64,000 nt of DNA, taken from positions 248,001-312,000 of the forward strand of contig NC_021913.1 of the NCBI RefSeq assembly GCF_000470655.1. Direction: 5' to 3'. A model generated the notes under the pieces. It was not told the DNA's origin, did not search any database, and was given only the letters and a program-made list of their open reading frames with translations. A program made the position numbers and the translations under genes. Source of the stretch: Halorhabdus tiamatea SARL4B (lineage in GTDB: Archaea > Halobacteriota > Halobacteria > Halobacteriales > Haloarculaceae). This document shows positions 7,976 through 15,677 of this stretch, piece by piece; positions within the stretch are counted from its first letter, which is position 1, and every line of letters starts with the position of its first letter.

Positions 7976-8842
7976 CTACTCTTCCCACCACCGACCGCGC
8001 TCCGGGAACTCGATCCGAGACCACCCGGTCAGCGCGATTGAGCACCGGCCTTCGTACCAGTTCTTGGCTGCTGCCCGGAACCGCACTGTCTGACCTTCAC
8101 GCACCACCGTCTGCTGCGATTTCTCCCAGCAGGTGAACTTGATTTTCCCGCTATCATCCGCTATCAGCCCGACTTGCTGGATGCTTGAGGAGGAAGGCTC
8201 CCAGAGGGTCTCGATTGTTCCTTCGACCGTGACCTCACCGACCGGGACGTCCGGCACGTCCGCGATGGGCACGATCGCCCCCGGCGCCGCCTTCAACTCC
8301 TCAAGGGTCTCTAGCACCGCCTTCGTGACGTCCCGACCGCGCTGCACCTTATCGGCCAGCTGCTTCGCGACGACCGCTCTCGACCAGCCGCCCTTCACTT
8401 CGTCGCTGATTCGCATTGCTTGCTCGTTGACCTCCGCGAGTTCCTCTTGCGTCAGCTTCTCTCGGGGATCCGTGCGCTCCGCCGGCGCTGGCTCGTCACG
8501 ACCACACTGCTCGCTGACGACCTCCCGCGTGCGCTGCTCCCGACCGTCCTGCGTTCCCAGCTCGGCCTGGGCACTGATGCGCTCCAGTTCGGCTTCCCGC
8601 GCCCGAATGCGCTCCTCCTGTTCGAGGGTGACACCGTGAATCCGATCCTGGCTCGTGTCCGCGATCCCGTCCGGGTGGTTCGCATCCACCTTCGCCTGCG
8701 TCTCCTGCTCGACCGCGGCCTCGAACTCCGGCGTCTCGTCGACGACCGGGAAGCCGTCTTCATCGACCGCCTGACCGCCCGCTTTCTCGAATGCCTGTTC
8801 ATCGACCGAAACGACCTTTCCGCTAGCGTTGTTACTAGACAT
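7976..8842 (-). CDS. OB-fold single-stranded DNA-binding protein (SOSS-B/RPA-like)
   Basis: About 288 residues from ATG 8842. The first 160 residues are acidic and helical. The C-terminal ~100 residues form an OB fold: VTVEGTIETLWEPSSSSIQQVGLIADDSGKIKFTCWEKS, then VREGQTVRFRAAAKNWYEGRCSIALTG. This is the plan of haloarchaeal RPA-family/SOSS-B-like proteins that are frequent on plasmids; a role in replication or repair of the replicon is likely. The start was chosen because GGTGTGAT lies 5 bp upstream as a Shine-Dalgarno-like site; a GTG nine bases earlier is possible. Confidence 0.7.
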   Translation of the reverse strand: MSSNNASGKVVSVDEQAFEKAGGQAVDEDGFPVVDETPEFEAAVEQETQAKVDANHPDGIADTSQDRIHGVTLEQEERIRAREAELERISAQAELGTQDGREQRTREVVSEQCGRDEPAPAERTDPREKLTQEELAEVNEQAMRISDEVKGGWSRAVVAKQLADKVQRGRDVTKAVLETLEELKAAPGAIVPIADVPDVPVGEVTVEGTIETLWEPSSSSIQQVGLIADDSGKIKFTCWEKSQQTVVREGQTVRFRAAAKNWYEGRCSIALTGWSRIEFPERGRWWEE

Positions 8843-8851
8843 TGGAATCAC

Positions 8852-9426
8852 ACCAGATTCCGAAGGCGCTCACGCGCCGACTCCGCGATGCTCCTACATC
8901 GCGGTTTTCCGACGACAACGACCGACAGAACCATCTGCGCGCTCTCGCTCGCGCCTTCGCGAGCGCCCTACCGGGCGCGAGCGAGAGCGCGCCTGCATGA
9001 GGTGACCCCAACCAGCACCGCGCGCCGACCCGCCCGGAGCGAGCGGCCAGCGGAGTAAGCGTGGGGGGTGAGCAGCTACGCCGCGCAACCCCTCGCGCTT
9101 ACCCGCTGGCGCCGAGGGCACATGCACTTTAGCCCGGAACGGGCGCGGGCGGTGCGGAGAGCGCCCGCACGCCCGGAATGGTCGGTCGCGAGCGACGCGG
9201 AGGGCGGCAGCGGCGAGCGGGGCGGGCCGGTACGTACACACCTGTTCAACCGGCTACGTCGCTCGGTGAGGCATCTACAGTCCTGGCGGACTCAGAAAGG
9301 GCGAGGTCGCCTCGACCGTCCCCCGACCCCGCAAGCACCGCAGGCACGAGGCGCGCAGCGGCGGTCGCGGGACGTCGAGCGGCCGAGGGCTTTCGAGAAC
9401 ACTCCCTGTCTCCGCAACTAACGTCG
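8852..9426. other. Gene-free GC-rich segment
   Basis: 575 bp without a convincing gene. The open frames here are Arg/Ala/Pro-rich on both strands, unlike the acidic proteins around them. The segment holds a perfect 19-bp inverted repeat (8937-8992) and many GC-rich short repeats of the gcgag/cgctc type. Possible roles are regulatory or replication-related DNA. Confidence 0.5.
8937..8992. repeat. Perfect 19-bp inverted repeat (long GC hairpin)
   Basis: The arm at 8937-8955 (GCGCGCTCTCGCTCGCGCC) is exactly complementary to the arm at 8974-8992, leaving an 18-nt spacer. A 19-bp all-match stem of this GC content is very stable. It lies about 95 bp upstream of the OB-fold gene start. It could be a structured RNA leader, a protein-binding palindrome or a recombination scar. 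Confidence 0.7.
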
Positions 9427-9687
9427 TTATTCGTTGACGCACCCGGACTCATCCTCGACGATGACGTCGACACTGTCCGGTGAGACCTCGAGTGGAATCC
9501 CTTCGACAGTAAACTGGACGGCGATGTCCCCATCGGATGAGGCAAGCAACTGTTCGAGCGCATCGATGTCCACGTAATCGTGGAGTTGATAGCCGTCGTC
9601 TTCGAGCCCGCATGTCTCCAGTGTCTCGATGATCTCGACGACGAGGTCATTCGGTCCGCCCGAACTGTCCGCTGGAGGGGAATGCAT
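9427..9687 (-). CDS. HalOD1 output-domain protein
   Basis: An 86-residue protein. After a Pro/Ser-rich N-terminus come LVVEIIETLETC...YQLHDYVDIDALEQLLAS and VQFTVEGIPLEVSPDSVDVIVED, which follow the HalOD1 pattern (DYxDxDALxxLL ... VxFxVxGxxVxV). HalOD1 is a small haloarchaeal output domain found alone or fused to sensor proteins; its biochemical role is unknown. It is divergent from the winged-helix gene at 9809, sharing a ~120-bp intergenic region. Confidence 0.75.
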   Translation of the reverse strand: MHSPPADSSGGPNDLVVEIIETLETCGLEDDGYQLHDYVDIDALEQLLASSDGDIAVQFTVEGIPLEVSPDSVDVIVEDESGCVNE

Positions 9688-9808
9688 CTGAACACTCGGG
9701 GCTTTGGGTGACAGACGTTTAAAACGTTAGGAGTCAACCACAGAAGCGATACGCTTCTCTATTTGACTTAGCGCGTTCGGGATAGTGTCGGCGCAACCAG
9801 AAGCGATT

Positions 9809-10069
9809 ATGCGCTTTGACGCCGACTGGATGTCTCGCGCCGATGACCGCATTCTGGAGCATCTCTCTGAGGACGGCCCTGATACCCCCAAGGAAATGGC
9901 TGATAGCGACCGCGTCCGGTTCTCCCGGCAACACATCAACGCCCGCTGCAAGACGCTTGTCGAATATGGACTCCTCGTCCACCTCGGCAACGGTGTCTAC
10001 GACATCACACGAGAGGGCGAGCAGTATCTCGCCGGCGACCTCGACGCTCGTGACCTCGACCCCGAATAG
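9809..10069 (+). CDS. Winged-helix regulator, PhiH1-repressor-like
   Basis: 86 residues from ATG 9809 (a GTG at 9785 would add eight). The sequence WMSRADDRILEHLSEDGPDTPKEMAD...FSRQHINARCKTLVEYGLLVHLGNGVYDITREGEQYLAGDLD is a complete winged helix-turn-helix with the C-terminal wing (GVYDITREGEQYL) typical of PhiH1-repressor-like haloarchaeal proteins. It probably regulates the divergent HalOD1 gene or itself. Such proteins are common on plasmids and proviruses. The stop lies 2 bp from the end of the convergent PIN gene. Confidence 0.7.
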   Translation: MRFDADWMSRADDRILEHLSEDGPDTPKEMADSDRVRFSRQHINARCKTLVEYGLLVHLGNGVYDITREGEQYLAGDLDARDLDPE

Positions 10070-10071
10070 CG

Positions 10072-10581
10072 TCAGCTGTCGCCGGCGACCAGGTCCTCGA
10101 TGAACCGGAAGCCGTTCACGAACGTCACCGAGTCACCGTCCCCCTCGCTCGCGAGCACGGTTTCGGCTCCCTCGCCGGCCGCGATATCGGTCGTGTAAAT
10201 GTACACCTCGGCCGCCGACCCCGCACTGAGATGCTGGGCAGCGAGGGCGGCGAGGGCGGCGTCGGCACGTTCGACCTCGTCGGCAGGGCGGTCGTCGGCG
10301 TTCGCGATGTACCGCTGGACCCCGTCCATCACCCGCGAGACGACCGGTTCGGAGAACTCGAGCGGCGCCGCAACCGTCGCCCAGCCCTCGTCGATCGCGG
10401 CGTCGATAGGTGGCGCCTCCACGTCGGGATCGTCGACGGTTAGCTCCTCGTACACCCGTTCGGGCAGAACGAAGGTGACGTCGTTCCGGCGAGCGAACCG
10501 CCGAACAGCCTTGTACCGGCTGTTCGAGGGCTGTCCCATCGCGACGAACAGGCCGGTGTCAGCGATGTGGAGCCGGCTCAC
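10072..10581 (-). CDS. PIN-domain toxin-like nuclease
   Basis: A 169-residue protein with PIN acidic positions D8 (IADTGLFVAMG), E41/E45 (LPERVYEEL), D107 (ERADAALAALA) and D132 (TTDIAAGEGA). It overlaps the upstream HTH gene by 4 bp (ATGA type), a coupling typical of toxin-antitoxin operons. Predicted function: RNase toxin neutralised by the HTH partner. This is a recurrent haloarchaeal plasmid gene pair. Confidence 0.75.
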   Translation of the reverse strand: MSRLHIADTGLFVAMGQPSNSRYKAVRRFARRNDVTFVLPERVYEELTVDDPDVEAPPIDAAIDEGWATVAAPLEFSEPVVSRVMDGVQRYIANADDRPADEVERADAALAALAAQHLSAGSAAEVYIYTTDIAAGEGAETVLASEGDGDSVTFVNGFRFIEDLVAGDS

Positions 10582-11171
10582 GCGTCGCTAGTGCCGTCGC
10601 CGACGTCCAATTCGTCGAGACCAGATCCAGCTTCCTCGATGTCGTAGTGCTCGAGGACGACGGGCCGGAGTGCCTGCAGAATGATCTCGGCGGCGAGCGA
10701 CGAGATATCGAGATCCTGGGCCATCAGGCGGTGGGTGATCTCGCCCCGTTCGCGGTCGACAGCATAGGTGAGCGCCGTCGCCAACCCGGAGATTCCATGC
10801 CGGTCGATGTACGTATCGATGTCGTCGTCGGTTGCTCGTCGGCCAACGGCATCGATGAGCGCCGGCGTGATCGTGTACTCACGGTCGCTAGCGGCCGTTG
10901 TCACGGTTAAGTCGATCTCCCGCGCAACGTACCGCCGGGGCTGTTCCTCGCTGATTGCCTCGATGACGCCGGCGTCGACGAGCCGGTTGACGTAGCTGTA
11001 GGCTGTGCCCTGCGCGAGGTCGAGGGCGTCCATCAGTTCCTGGACGGTCGCCTCGCCCTCACGAGCGAGATACGCATACAGCTGGGCGAGGGCTGGTTCT
11101 TCGAGGAGGGCCGCGACCGAGAGGAAGTCGCGGATGACGTCGCCGTCGGCCCGGTTCGAGGTGCGTGACAT
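10578..11171 (-). CDS. Winged-helix HTH protein, likely antitoxin of the PIN gene
   Basis: A 197-residue protein with a clear N-terminal winged helix: LAQLYAYLAREGEATVQELMDALDLAQGTAYSYVNRLVDAGVIEAI. The C-terminal half is helical and acidic, without a recognised fold. It precedes the PIN gene with a 4-bp overlap, so it is likely both the autorepressor and the antitoxin. Such HTH proteins (DUF7437-type in my recollection) pair with PIN proteins on many haloarchaeal replicons. Confidence 0.7.
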   Translation of the reverse strand: MSRTSNRADGDVIRDFLSVAALLEEPALAQLYAYLAREGEATVQELMDALDLAQGTAYSYVNRLVDAGVIEAISEEQPRRYVAREIDLTVTTAASDREYTITPALIDAVGRRATDDDIDTYIDRHGISGLATALTYAVDRERGEITHRLMAQDLDISSLAAEIILQALRPVVLEHYDIEEAGSGLDELDVGDGTSDA

Positions 11172-11221
11172 GGCTTCGTCAGTTATTACAGATTACAGCA
11201 AATCAGTAAAGAGTGTTGGGG

Positions 11222-11569
11222 TCAGCTCACCTCCGACTCGGGCGTCGAGACGAGATGGTCGTCGAGATTCCGCGTCCAGTACGTTGCTGGTCCACCAGGA
11301 CTACAGCGGACACAGAGGTGTAGCGGCCCCTCGAGATGCCCAAGTTCCACGCGGAACCGAGTGAGCGCAGCGAGCGTGTCGACGACAAGGCCACAGCCGT
11401 CACAGGCAAAGTGATCCCGGTCCTTGGGATCGGACCGCTCCTGAACAGCACACTCGATACAGATCGGGGAGGTCACTCGTTCGTCTTTCCCCCACGTATG
11501 GGCCTCCCCTCGCTCGGCGCTTGGCGGGGCGTCACAGAACGCACAGCCGGAGAGTGTCTGCTGCATCAC
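11222..11569 (-). CDS. Zinc-binding protein, DUF7558-like
   Basis: A 115-residue protein with three cysteine pairs: CAFCDAPP, CIECAVQ and CDGCGLVVDTL, plus LHLCVRC near the C-terminus. It looks like two treble-clef or ribbon zinc sites. A known haloarchaeal family (DUF7558 in my recollection) without assigned function. It overlaps the preceding 95-residue gene by 4 bp, indicating an operon. Confidence 0.65.
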   Translation of the reverse strand: MMQQTLSGCAFCDAPPSAERGEAHTWGKDERVTSPICIECAVQERSDPKDRDHFACDGCGLVVDTLAALTRFRVELGHLEGPLHLCVRCSPGGPATYWTRNLDDHLVSTPESEVS

Positions 11570-11853
11570 GTCTCCTCGGGGGTGTCTCGAGCAGCCGTCC
11601 AGCCCCGATGGAAGACCGCGAGCTGGGTGATCGAATCGAATGCCTGGCCACTCGGCTCGTGGACGAGCACGCGCTGGTCGGGAATGGGTGTCACGACTTC
11701 CTCGTTGACGAGGTCGCCCACGAGGTGACGGGCTGTCTCTTCGTCGATGTCGGCCGTCGACCCACGGGCTGCATCCCGATCCTGGGCGAGGAGTTCGGTT
11801 TCGAGTCGTTCGTGATCAGCTGTCGTATCATCGAACGCGTCTGGATCAGACAT
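11566..11853 (-). CDS. Hypothetical acidic protein
   Basis: A 95-residue acidic protein (DDTTADHERLETELLAQD...DEETARHLVGDLVNEEVVTPIPDQRVLVHEPSGQAFDSITQLAVFHRGWTA). No recognised motif; the tail FDSITQLAVFHRGW is conserved-looking. It is the first gene of a two-gene operon with the DUF7558-like gene (4-bp overlap). A frequent small plasmid protein; function unknown. Confidence 0.6.
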   Translation of the reverse strand: MSDPDAFDDTTADHERLETELLAQDRDAARGSTADIDEETARHLVGDLVNEEVVTPIPDQRVLVHEPSGQAFDSITQLAVFHRGWTAARDTPEET

Positions 11854-12016
11854 GGAAACTCATGCGAGGCACAGTCACGAGCGCGCCTCGCGCCTCCTGG
11901 CGCCGATAAACCCCGAAGCAGAGAGCGGACTCTAGGAGGGATCCCTACGGACGCCGACTCGTCCGGGGCACCTCAATGGTGACCTCACAACGCGGTTTGC
12001 TCCACCGGTGAGGCGA

Positions 12017-12025
12017 TGATATATT
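12017..12025 (+). promoter_or_regulatory. TATA box for the metallo-beta-lactamase gene
   Basis: TGATATATT is centred about 33 bp before ATG 12054. Together with the absence of a ribosome site this suggests a very short leader, and it supports ATG 12054 over the upstream in-frame ATG at 12024. Confidence 0.5.
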
Positions 12026-12053
12026 GTGCCGGCCGCTGATAGGACAGATATCG

Positions 12054-13772
12054 ATGGAGATCCAGTTCCAGCACGCGAACCCGTATGCCGGGCGCGAATC
12101 CGTCGTTCTGCGGATTGATGGGTTGCTTGCCGACCAGACGGTCTGCGTGCTCGTCGATGCTGGACAGGACGTCTCGACCGACGCTCTCCTCGACGCCGAC
12201 GCCGACGAATATCTCGCCGCGATCTGTCTCACCCATGCCCACCTCGATCACTACCAGTCGCTCGGCGACGCCCTCGCCCACGGCGCGCCGGTGTACGCCG
12301 CCACCGAGACGGCCATCATGCTCGAGGACGTCTTCGCCGCCGGGGCAGACCACTACGACCTCTCGAACACGGATCGCGTGCTCGACCAGCTGGAACCGAT
12401 CGCGGAGTGGACGCAGATCGTGTCCGGCCTCCGCGTCCATCCCGTGCCGGCCGGCCACACGCCGGGCGCAGCGGGCTTCCTCTTCGAGGTCACGGCCGAC
12501 GACGAGCGTCGAACGATCCTCGTCACCGGTGATTTCACGACCCGACGCGCCGCCGGCTATCCCGGCTTCGATCTCGACCTCCCTGTGGACGTCGACGTCC
12601 TCGTCCTGACCGCTGCGACCAGCGAGGACTTCGAAGCGACGCTCACCGACGCCGTCGGGACGATCTGTGAACGCGTCTGGGCTGGCTCGACCGTCCTCAC
12701 GACTGCCAGCGGCCTGACCGGGCTGCACCTCGCGTACCTTCTCGGCCACCTCGCCGACCAGTGGGACGAACGACTGCCCATCACGCTTGCTGGCCACGTC
12801 GCGAAGCTCTACGACCGCCTCGAGTACACCGTCCCGAACGTCGAGACGACCGCCGAGTTCGCTGACCCAGCAGCGGTCCTGGAGGCGGATGGCGTGACGA
12901 TTGCCGGGCCGGAGGTGCCGATCGACGGGAGCGCCGAACGCCTCTTCGAGACGATCGCCGACGACCCCGGCGCGACACTCGTCCAACTCATTAACGGCGG
13001 GACTGATCCGGTGACGAGCGCGGCGTGTACGACCCACCACTTCTCGCTCAGCAACCACCCGACGCCGCAGACGATCGACGACGTCGTCGAGGCGCTCTCG
13101 CCGGTCCACGTCGTCATCACGCATCAACAGGGCGCCGCCGCGAACCAGTACAAGGACAAGTACGCCAGTTACGTCTGGGCGACCGACGACACGGCCTGCT
13201 ACACGCTCCTCGATGAGTCGGTCTGGACGCCGCCACCGTGGGTGACCGAATCGACGAAACGTCGGGTGCAGTCTGGGACGACCACGATGGGCGGGACGCT
13301 CGGCGACGCGCTCGCGGACGAAGATATTCCGCTGCCGTCGGTAACACGGCACGACGATGCCGATCTTGAGTCAGAAGGACTGGATCTGGCAGCGCTTCGG
13401 GACCGGCTCTCGGTGGAGCCCGAAGCGCAGGCGCACCAGGAGACAGCTACCACCCAGCAGGATGCCGACGGACGGAGAGATGCGACAGGCTCAGCGCTGG
13501 CTGACGGGTCGGCCGAGGACTGGGCGGCGACAGGCGACGACCCGGACATCGAGACGGCCCTCGCGAGAATGGATGCTCGTCTCGACCGGATCGAAGCGGC
13601 CGTCACCGACCGTGGTGTCGACGCTCGGGTCGTCGATGCGGGCGACGGCACGCTCCTGCTTCGCCTCGAAGACCCACCAGACGATCTCGAACACGGGCAA
13701 CGTCTACGGGTTGTTTTCCCGGGCGGACGGGCTTCTGACGCCGCTGACGACCACGCTGACCAGGATTCATAG
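12054..13772 (+). CDS. Metallo-beta-lactamase-fold hydrolase (RNase J/CPSF-like)
   Basis: About 572 residues. The zinc motif THAHLDHYQ is at residues 60-68 (HxHxDH), followed by AGHTPGAAGF and TGDFTTR (the remaining metal ligands). A beta-CASP-like middle (VLTTASGLTGLHLAYLLGHL ... LAGHVAKLYDRL) ends at VHVVITHQQGAAANQYKDKY. The last ~150 residues are acidic and low-complexity, with a short coiled coil (IETALARMDARLDRIEAAVTDRG). Nuclease activity on RNA or DNA is the family expectation. It is common on haloarchaeal plasmids, with no clear operon partner here. Confidence 0.7.
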   Translation: MEIQFQHANPYAGRESVVLRIDGLLADQTVCVLVDAGQDVSTDALLDADADEYLAAICLTHAHLDHYQSLGDALAHGAPVYAATETAIMLEDVFAAGADHYDLSNTDRVLDQLEPIAEWTQIVSGLRVHPVPAGHTPGAAGFLFEVTADDERRTILVTGDFTTRRAAGYPGFDLDLPVDVDVLVLTAATSEDFEATLTDAVGTICERVWAGSTVLTTASGLTGLHLAYLLGHLADQWDERLPITLAGHVAKLYDRLEYTVPNVETTAEFADPAAVLEADGVTIAGPEVPIDGSAERLFETIADDPGATLVQLINGGTDPVTSAACTTHHFSLSNHPTPQTIDDVVEALSPVHVVITHQQGAAANQYKDKYASYVWATDDTACYTLLDESVWTPPPWVTESTKRRVQSGTTTMGGTLGDALADEDIPLPSVTRHDDADLESEGLDLAALRDRLSVEPEAQAHQETATTQQDADGRRDATGSALADGSAEDWAATGDDPDIETALARMDARLDRIEAAVTDRGVDARVVDAGDGTLLLRLEDPPDDLEHGQRLRVVFPGGRASDAADDHADQDS

Positions 13773-13858
13773 TCGTCTCTCTGAGGGCCAGTTGAGAGAG
13801 TGATTGTCGCTCGACGCTCACCCGAATTCCTAACCCCTGGCCACCGTAGGCAGAACTA

Positions 13859-14092
13859 ATGCGGGATTCGGGAACGCCGATCAACTCCAGTGAGGAAGCC
13901 GCGCTCGAGCACCTCGAGCAGTACGTCGACACGCTGCCGGATGACGAACATCTCATACGAGCGGACGCCGTTGCGCATCTCATGGAGCAGGGAAGTGAAC
14001 GTGCTGACGCACGAGAACACATTGAGCAACTGCTCTTGAAGGGCTATCTGTACGAAGTCGACGACGAACTGCGGATTCCGCCACGACCCTGA
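13859..14092 (+). CDS. Small hypothetical protein, winged-helix-like
   Basis: 77 residues: EEAALEHLEQYVDTLPDDEHLIRADAVAHLMEQGSERADAREHIEQLLLKGYLYEVDDELRIPP. The helix-rich body and terminal 'GYLYEVDDELRIP' look like a mini winged helix as found in archaeal MCM/primase-associated or RPA-associated proteins. It lies downstream of the MBL gene by 86 bp. Function unknown. Confidence 0.55.
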   Translation: MRDSGTPINSSEEAALEHLEQYVDTLPDDEHLIRADAVAHLMEQGSERADAREHIEQLLLKGYLYEVDDELRIPPRP

Positions 14093-14282
14093 CGAGGAAG
14101 GGCAATAACTGCTCCTAGCTGCCAGCCATTACAGCCAGATTGTCGCGACGACGACAGTGAGGAACACGAGTGCAATCCACGACTCGTGGTCCAGCGCGTC
14201 GATCCCGCATCCGGGCGAACCGCTTTGCAGCTGACTGTCGTTTCGCGCCAGCCGAGACGTACGCTTCGTCGCAGTCTCGCTG

Positions 14283-15554
14283 TTACTCGGAGCTACTCCC
14301 GAACAACCCTTTTGCCCGGCCCCACACGGACGCTGTCTCGGACTCGGTACCGTCCTCACCAGAATCGACAGTGGTCGCTTCGTGGGGATTACTTGGCTCT
14401 TGGTCACGGTCTGTGGGTGCTTCGGTGAGTCGCTCGACTTCTGCTTCGAGGGTGTCGATCCGCTCGTTCTTCTCTGCCAGTGTCGCCTCGAGTTCGTCGA
14501 CGCGCTCGGTCAGCAGCCGGTTCTTCTCGACCAAATACGCCCGACTCCGCTCCGAGTCATCGGTATCAGTGGCTGCCGACGAGTCGGTAGCGGGGTCGTG
14601 GGCGTCCGCGGTGTCGTCGCCGGCATCTGGCTCGTAGAACTCCGAGGTACTCGTGATTGCTCGCTCGATGGTCTTCTCTCCGTACGTTGATCCATCCGCG
14701 TAGTGAACCTCATCCCACTTCTCGCGAAGCAACCCGGACTCACGGAACAGTTGGTCCATCTGCGTCCGGTCGCCGCCGGTCCAGAACGCCAGCAGACAAC
14801 ACAGCGCCATGTCGGCTTCCGACTGGCTATCGTACCCGACCGTGTTCCCGTCCCAGAGCCGCTCGAACTTCTCGCCGTTCGACGCGTTCCGGGCTTTCTC
14901 GAGGACCTCCTCATCCTCGAGGTCAACGTCAACGGTTACTTCACCGCTCGTTGCTGACTCCCCGTCAGTCGCGCCACGGGGCTCGGACTCGGACGCCGTA
15001 TCGCTGCCAGTGTCCTGGACGTACTCGCGGTGAATCGCCGCGAGCGCGTCCTGCCGGCGGGCGATGTGAGTCGGTGTCTCGTTAACGTGGTCGCCGGTAA
15101 CGGTGAAAAACCGCGCCGTATCGTACAGTTCGATGCTCCCCCGCCGATTTCGACCCTCCGGGAGTTCACCCCTGAGGAGAACGTGATAGCCGGTGCCGGA
15201 CGGCGACACCTCCGTGTAGGAGTCCAATCGGTCGATGATGTCTCGCGCAGCATCGTCGACGTCGCCGGTCTCCGGATCGCGACAGTCGTCCAGATCGACG
15301 CCGACGATGGGGTCGTCGTCGGTGAACACGAACCCGACGCCGTCCGCGTGCTCTGTCTCGGTGTACTCGAGTGCCGTCTCGAAATCACTCCAAGTATCGG
15401 ATTCCGTCGACGACGCGAACTCACCAGCCCCCGGCGTCACCGGAATCTTCGTCGGTTTCCCATCTCGATCCTCTTCGCGCCAGCACACCCACTGCTCGCG
15501 TTCGCGCAACGCCTCGGGGAGCACCGAGACAGCAAGCGACGACTCAGGCACCAT
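14283..15554 (-). CDS. Primase-polymerase, NrS-1 polymerase-like (plasmid replication candidate)
   Basis: A 423-residue protein. The N-terminal primase-polymerase domain shows IPVTPG, the acidic pair VGVDLDDC and the nucleotide-binding SPSGTGYHVLLRG (about residues 80-130). A middle helical segment (NGEKFERLWDG...SQSEADMALCCLLAFWTGGDRTQMDQLFRESGLLREKW) matches the helix-bundle domain of NrS-1 phage polymerase and related plasmid primases. The C-terminus is a coiled coil (VDELEATLAEKNERIDTLEAEVERL). GGGGGATC lies just upstream of ATG 15554 as a strong ribosome site. It likely primes replication of this replicon; no helicase domain is fused. Confidence 0.75.
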   Translation of the reverse strand: MVPESSLAVSVLPEALREREQWVCWREEDRDGKPTKIPVTPGAGEFASSTESDTWSDFETALEYTETEHADGVGFVFTDDDPIVGVDLDDCRDPETGDVDDAARDIIDRLDSYTEVSPSGTGYHVLLRGELPEGRNRRGSIELYDTARFFTVTGDHVNETPTHIARRQDALAAIHREYVQDTGSDTASESEPRGATDGESATSGEVTVDVDLEDEEVLEKARNASNGEKFERLWDGNTVGYDSQSEADMALCCLLAFWTGGDRTQMDQLFRESGLLREKWDEVHYADGSTYGEKTIERAITSTSEFYEPDAGDDTADAHDPATDSSAATDTDDSERSRAYLVEKNRLLTERVDELEATLAEKNERIDTLEAEVERLTEAPTDRDQEPSNPHEATTVDSGEDGTESETASVWGRAKGLFGSSSE

Positions 15555-15677
15555 CGATCCCCCTCGCGGTGAGCGTCCATCTGAACATCGTCCACCCCAC
15601 TATCACGATGTTGATAAACACCCAACCACCCGGTGGGCTGTTCGCTATCCTGTCCAACGGGGGTATCCCGTTCTATA

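Noticed and set aside
8894-9483. Open frames on both strands in the GC-rich segment
   Set aside because: Arg/Pro/Ala-rich products with no acidic bias, overlapping each other and the hairpin; judged non-coding.
11985-13352. A 455-codon open frame antisense to the metallo-beta-lactamase gene
   Set aside because: A shadow of the real gene caused by GC-rich codon bias; Arg/Val/Gly-rich with no domain.
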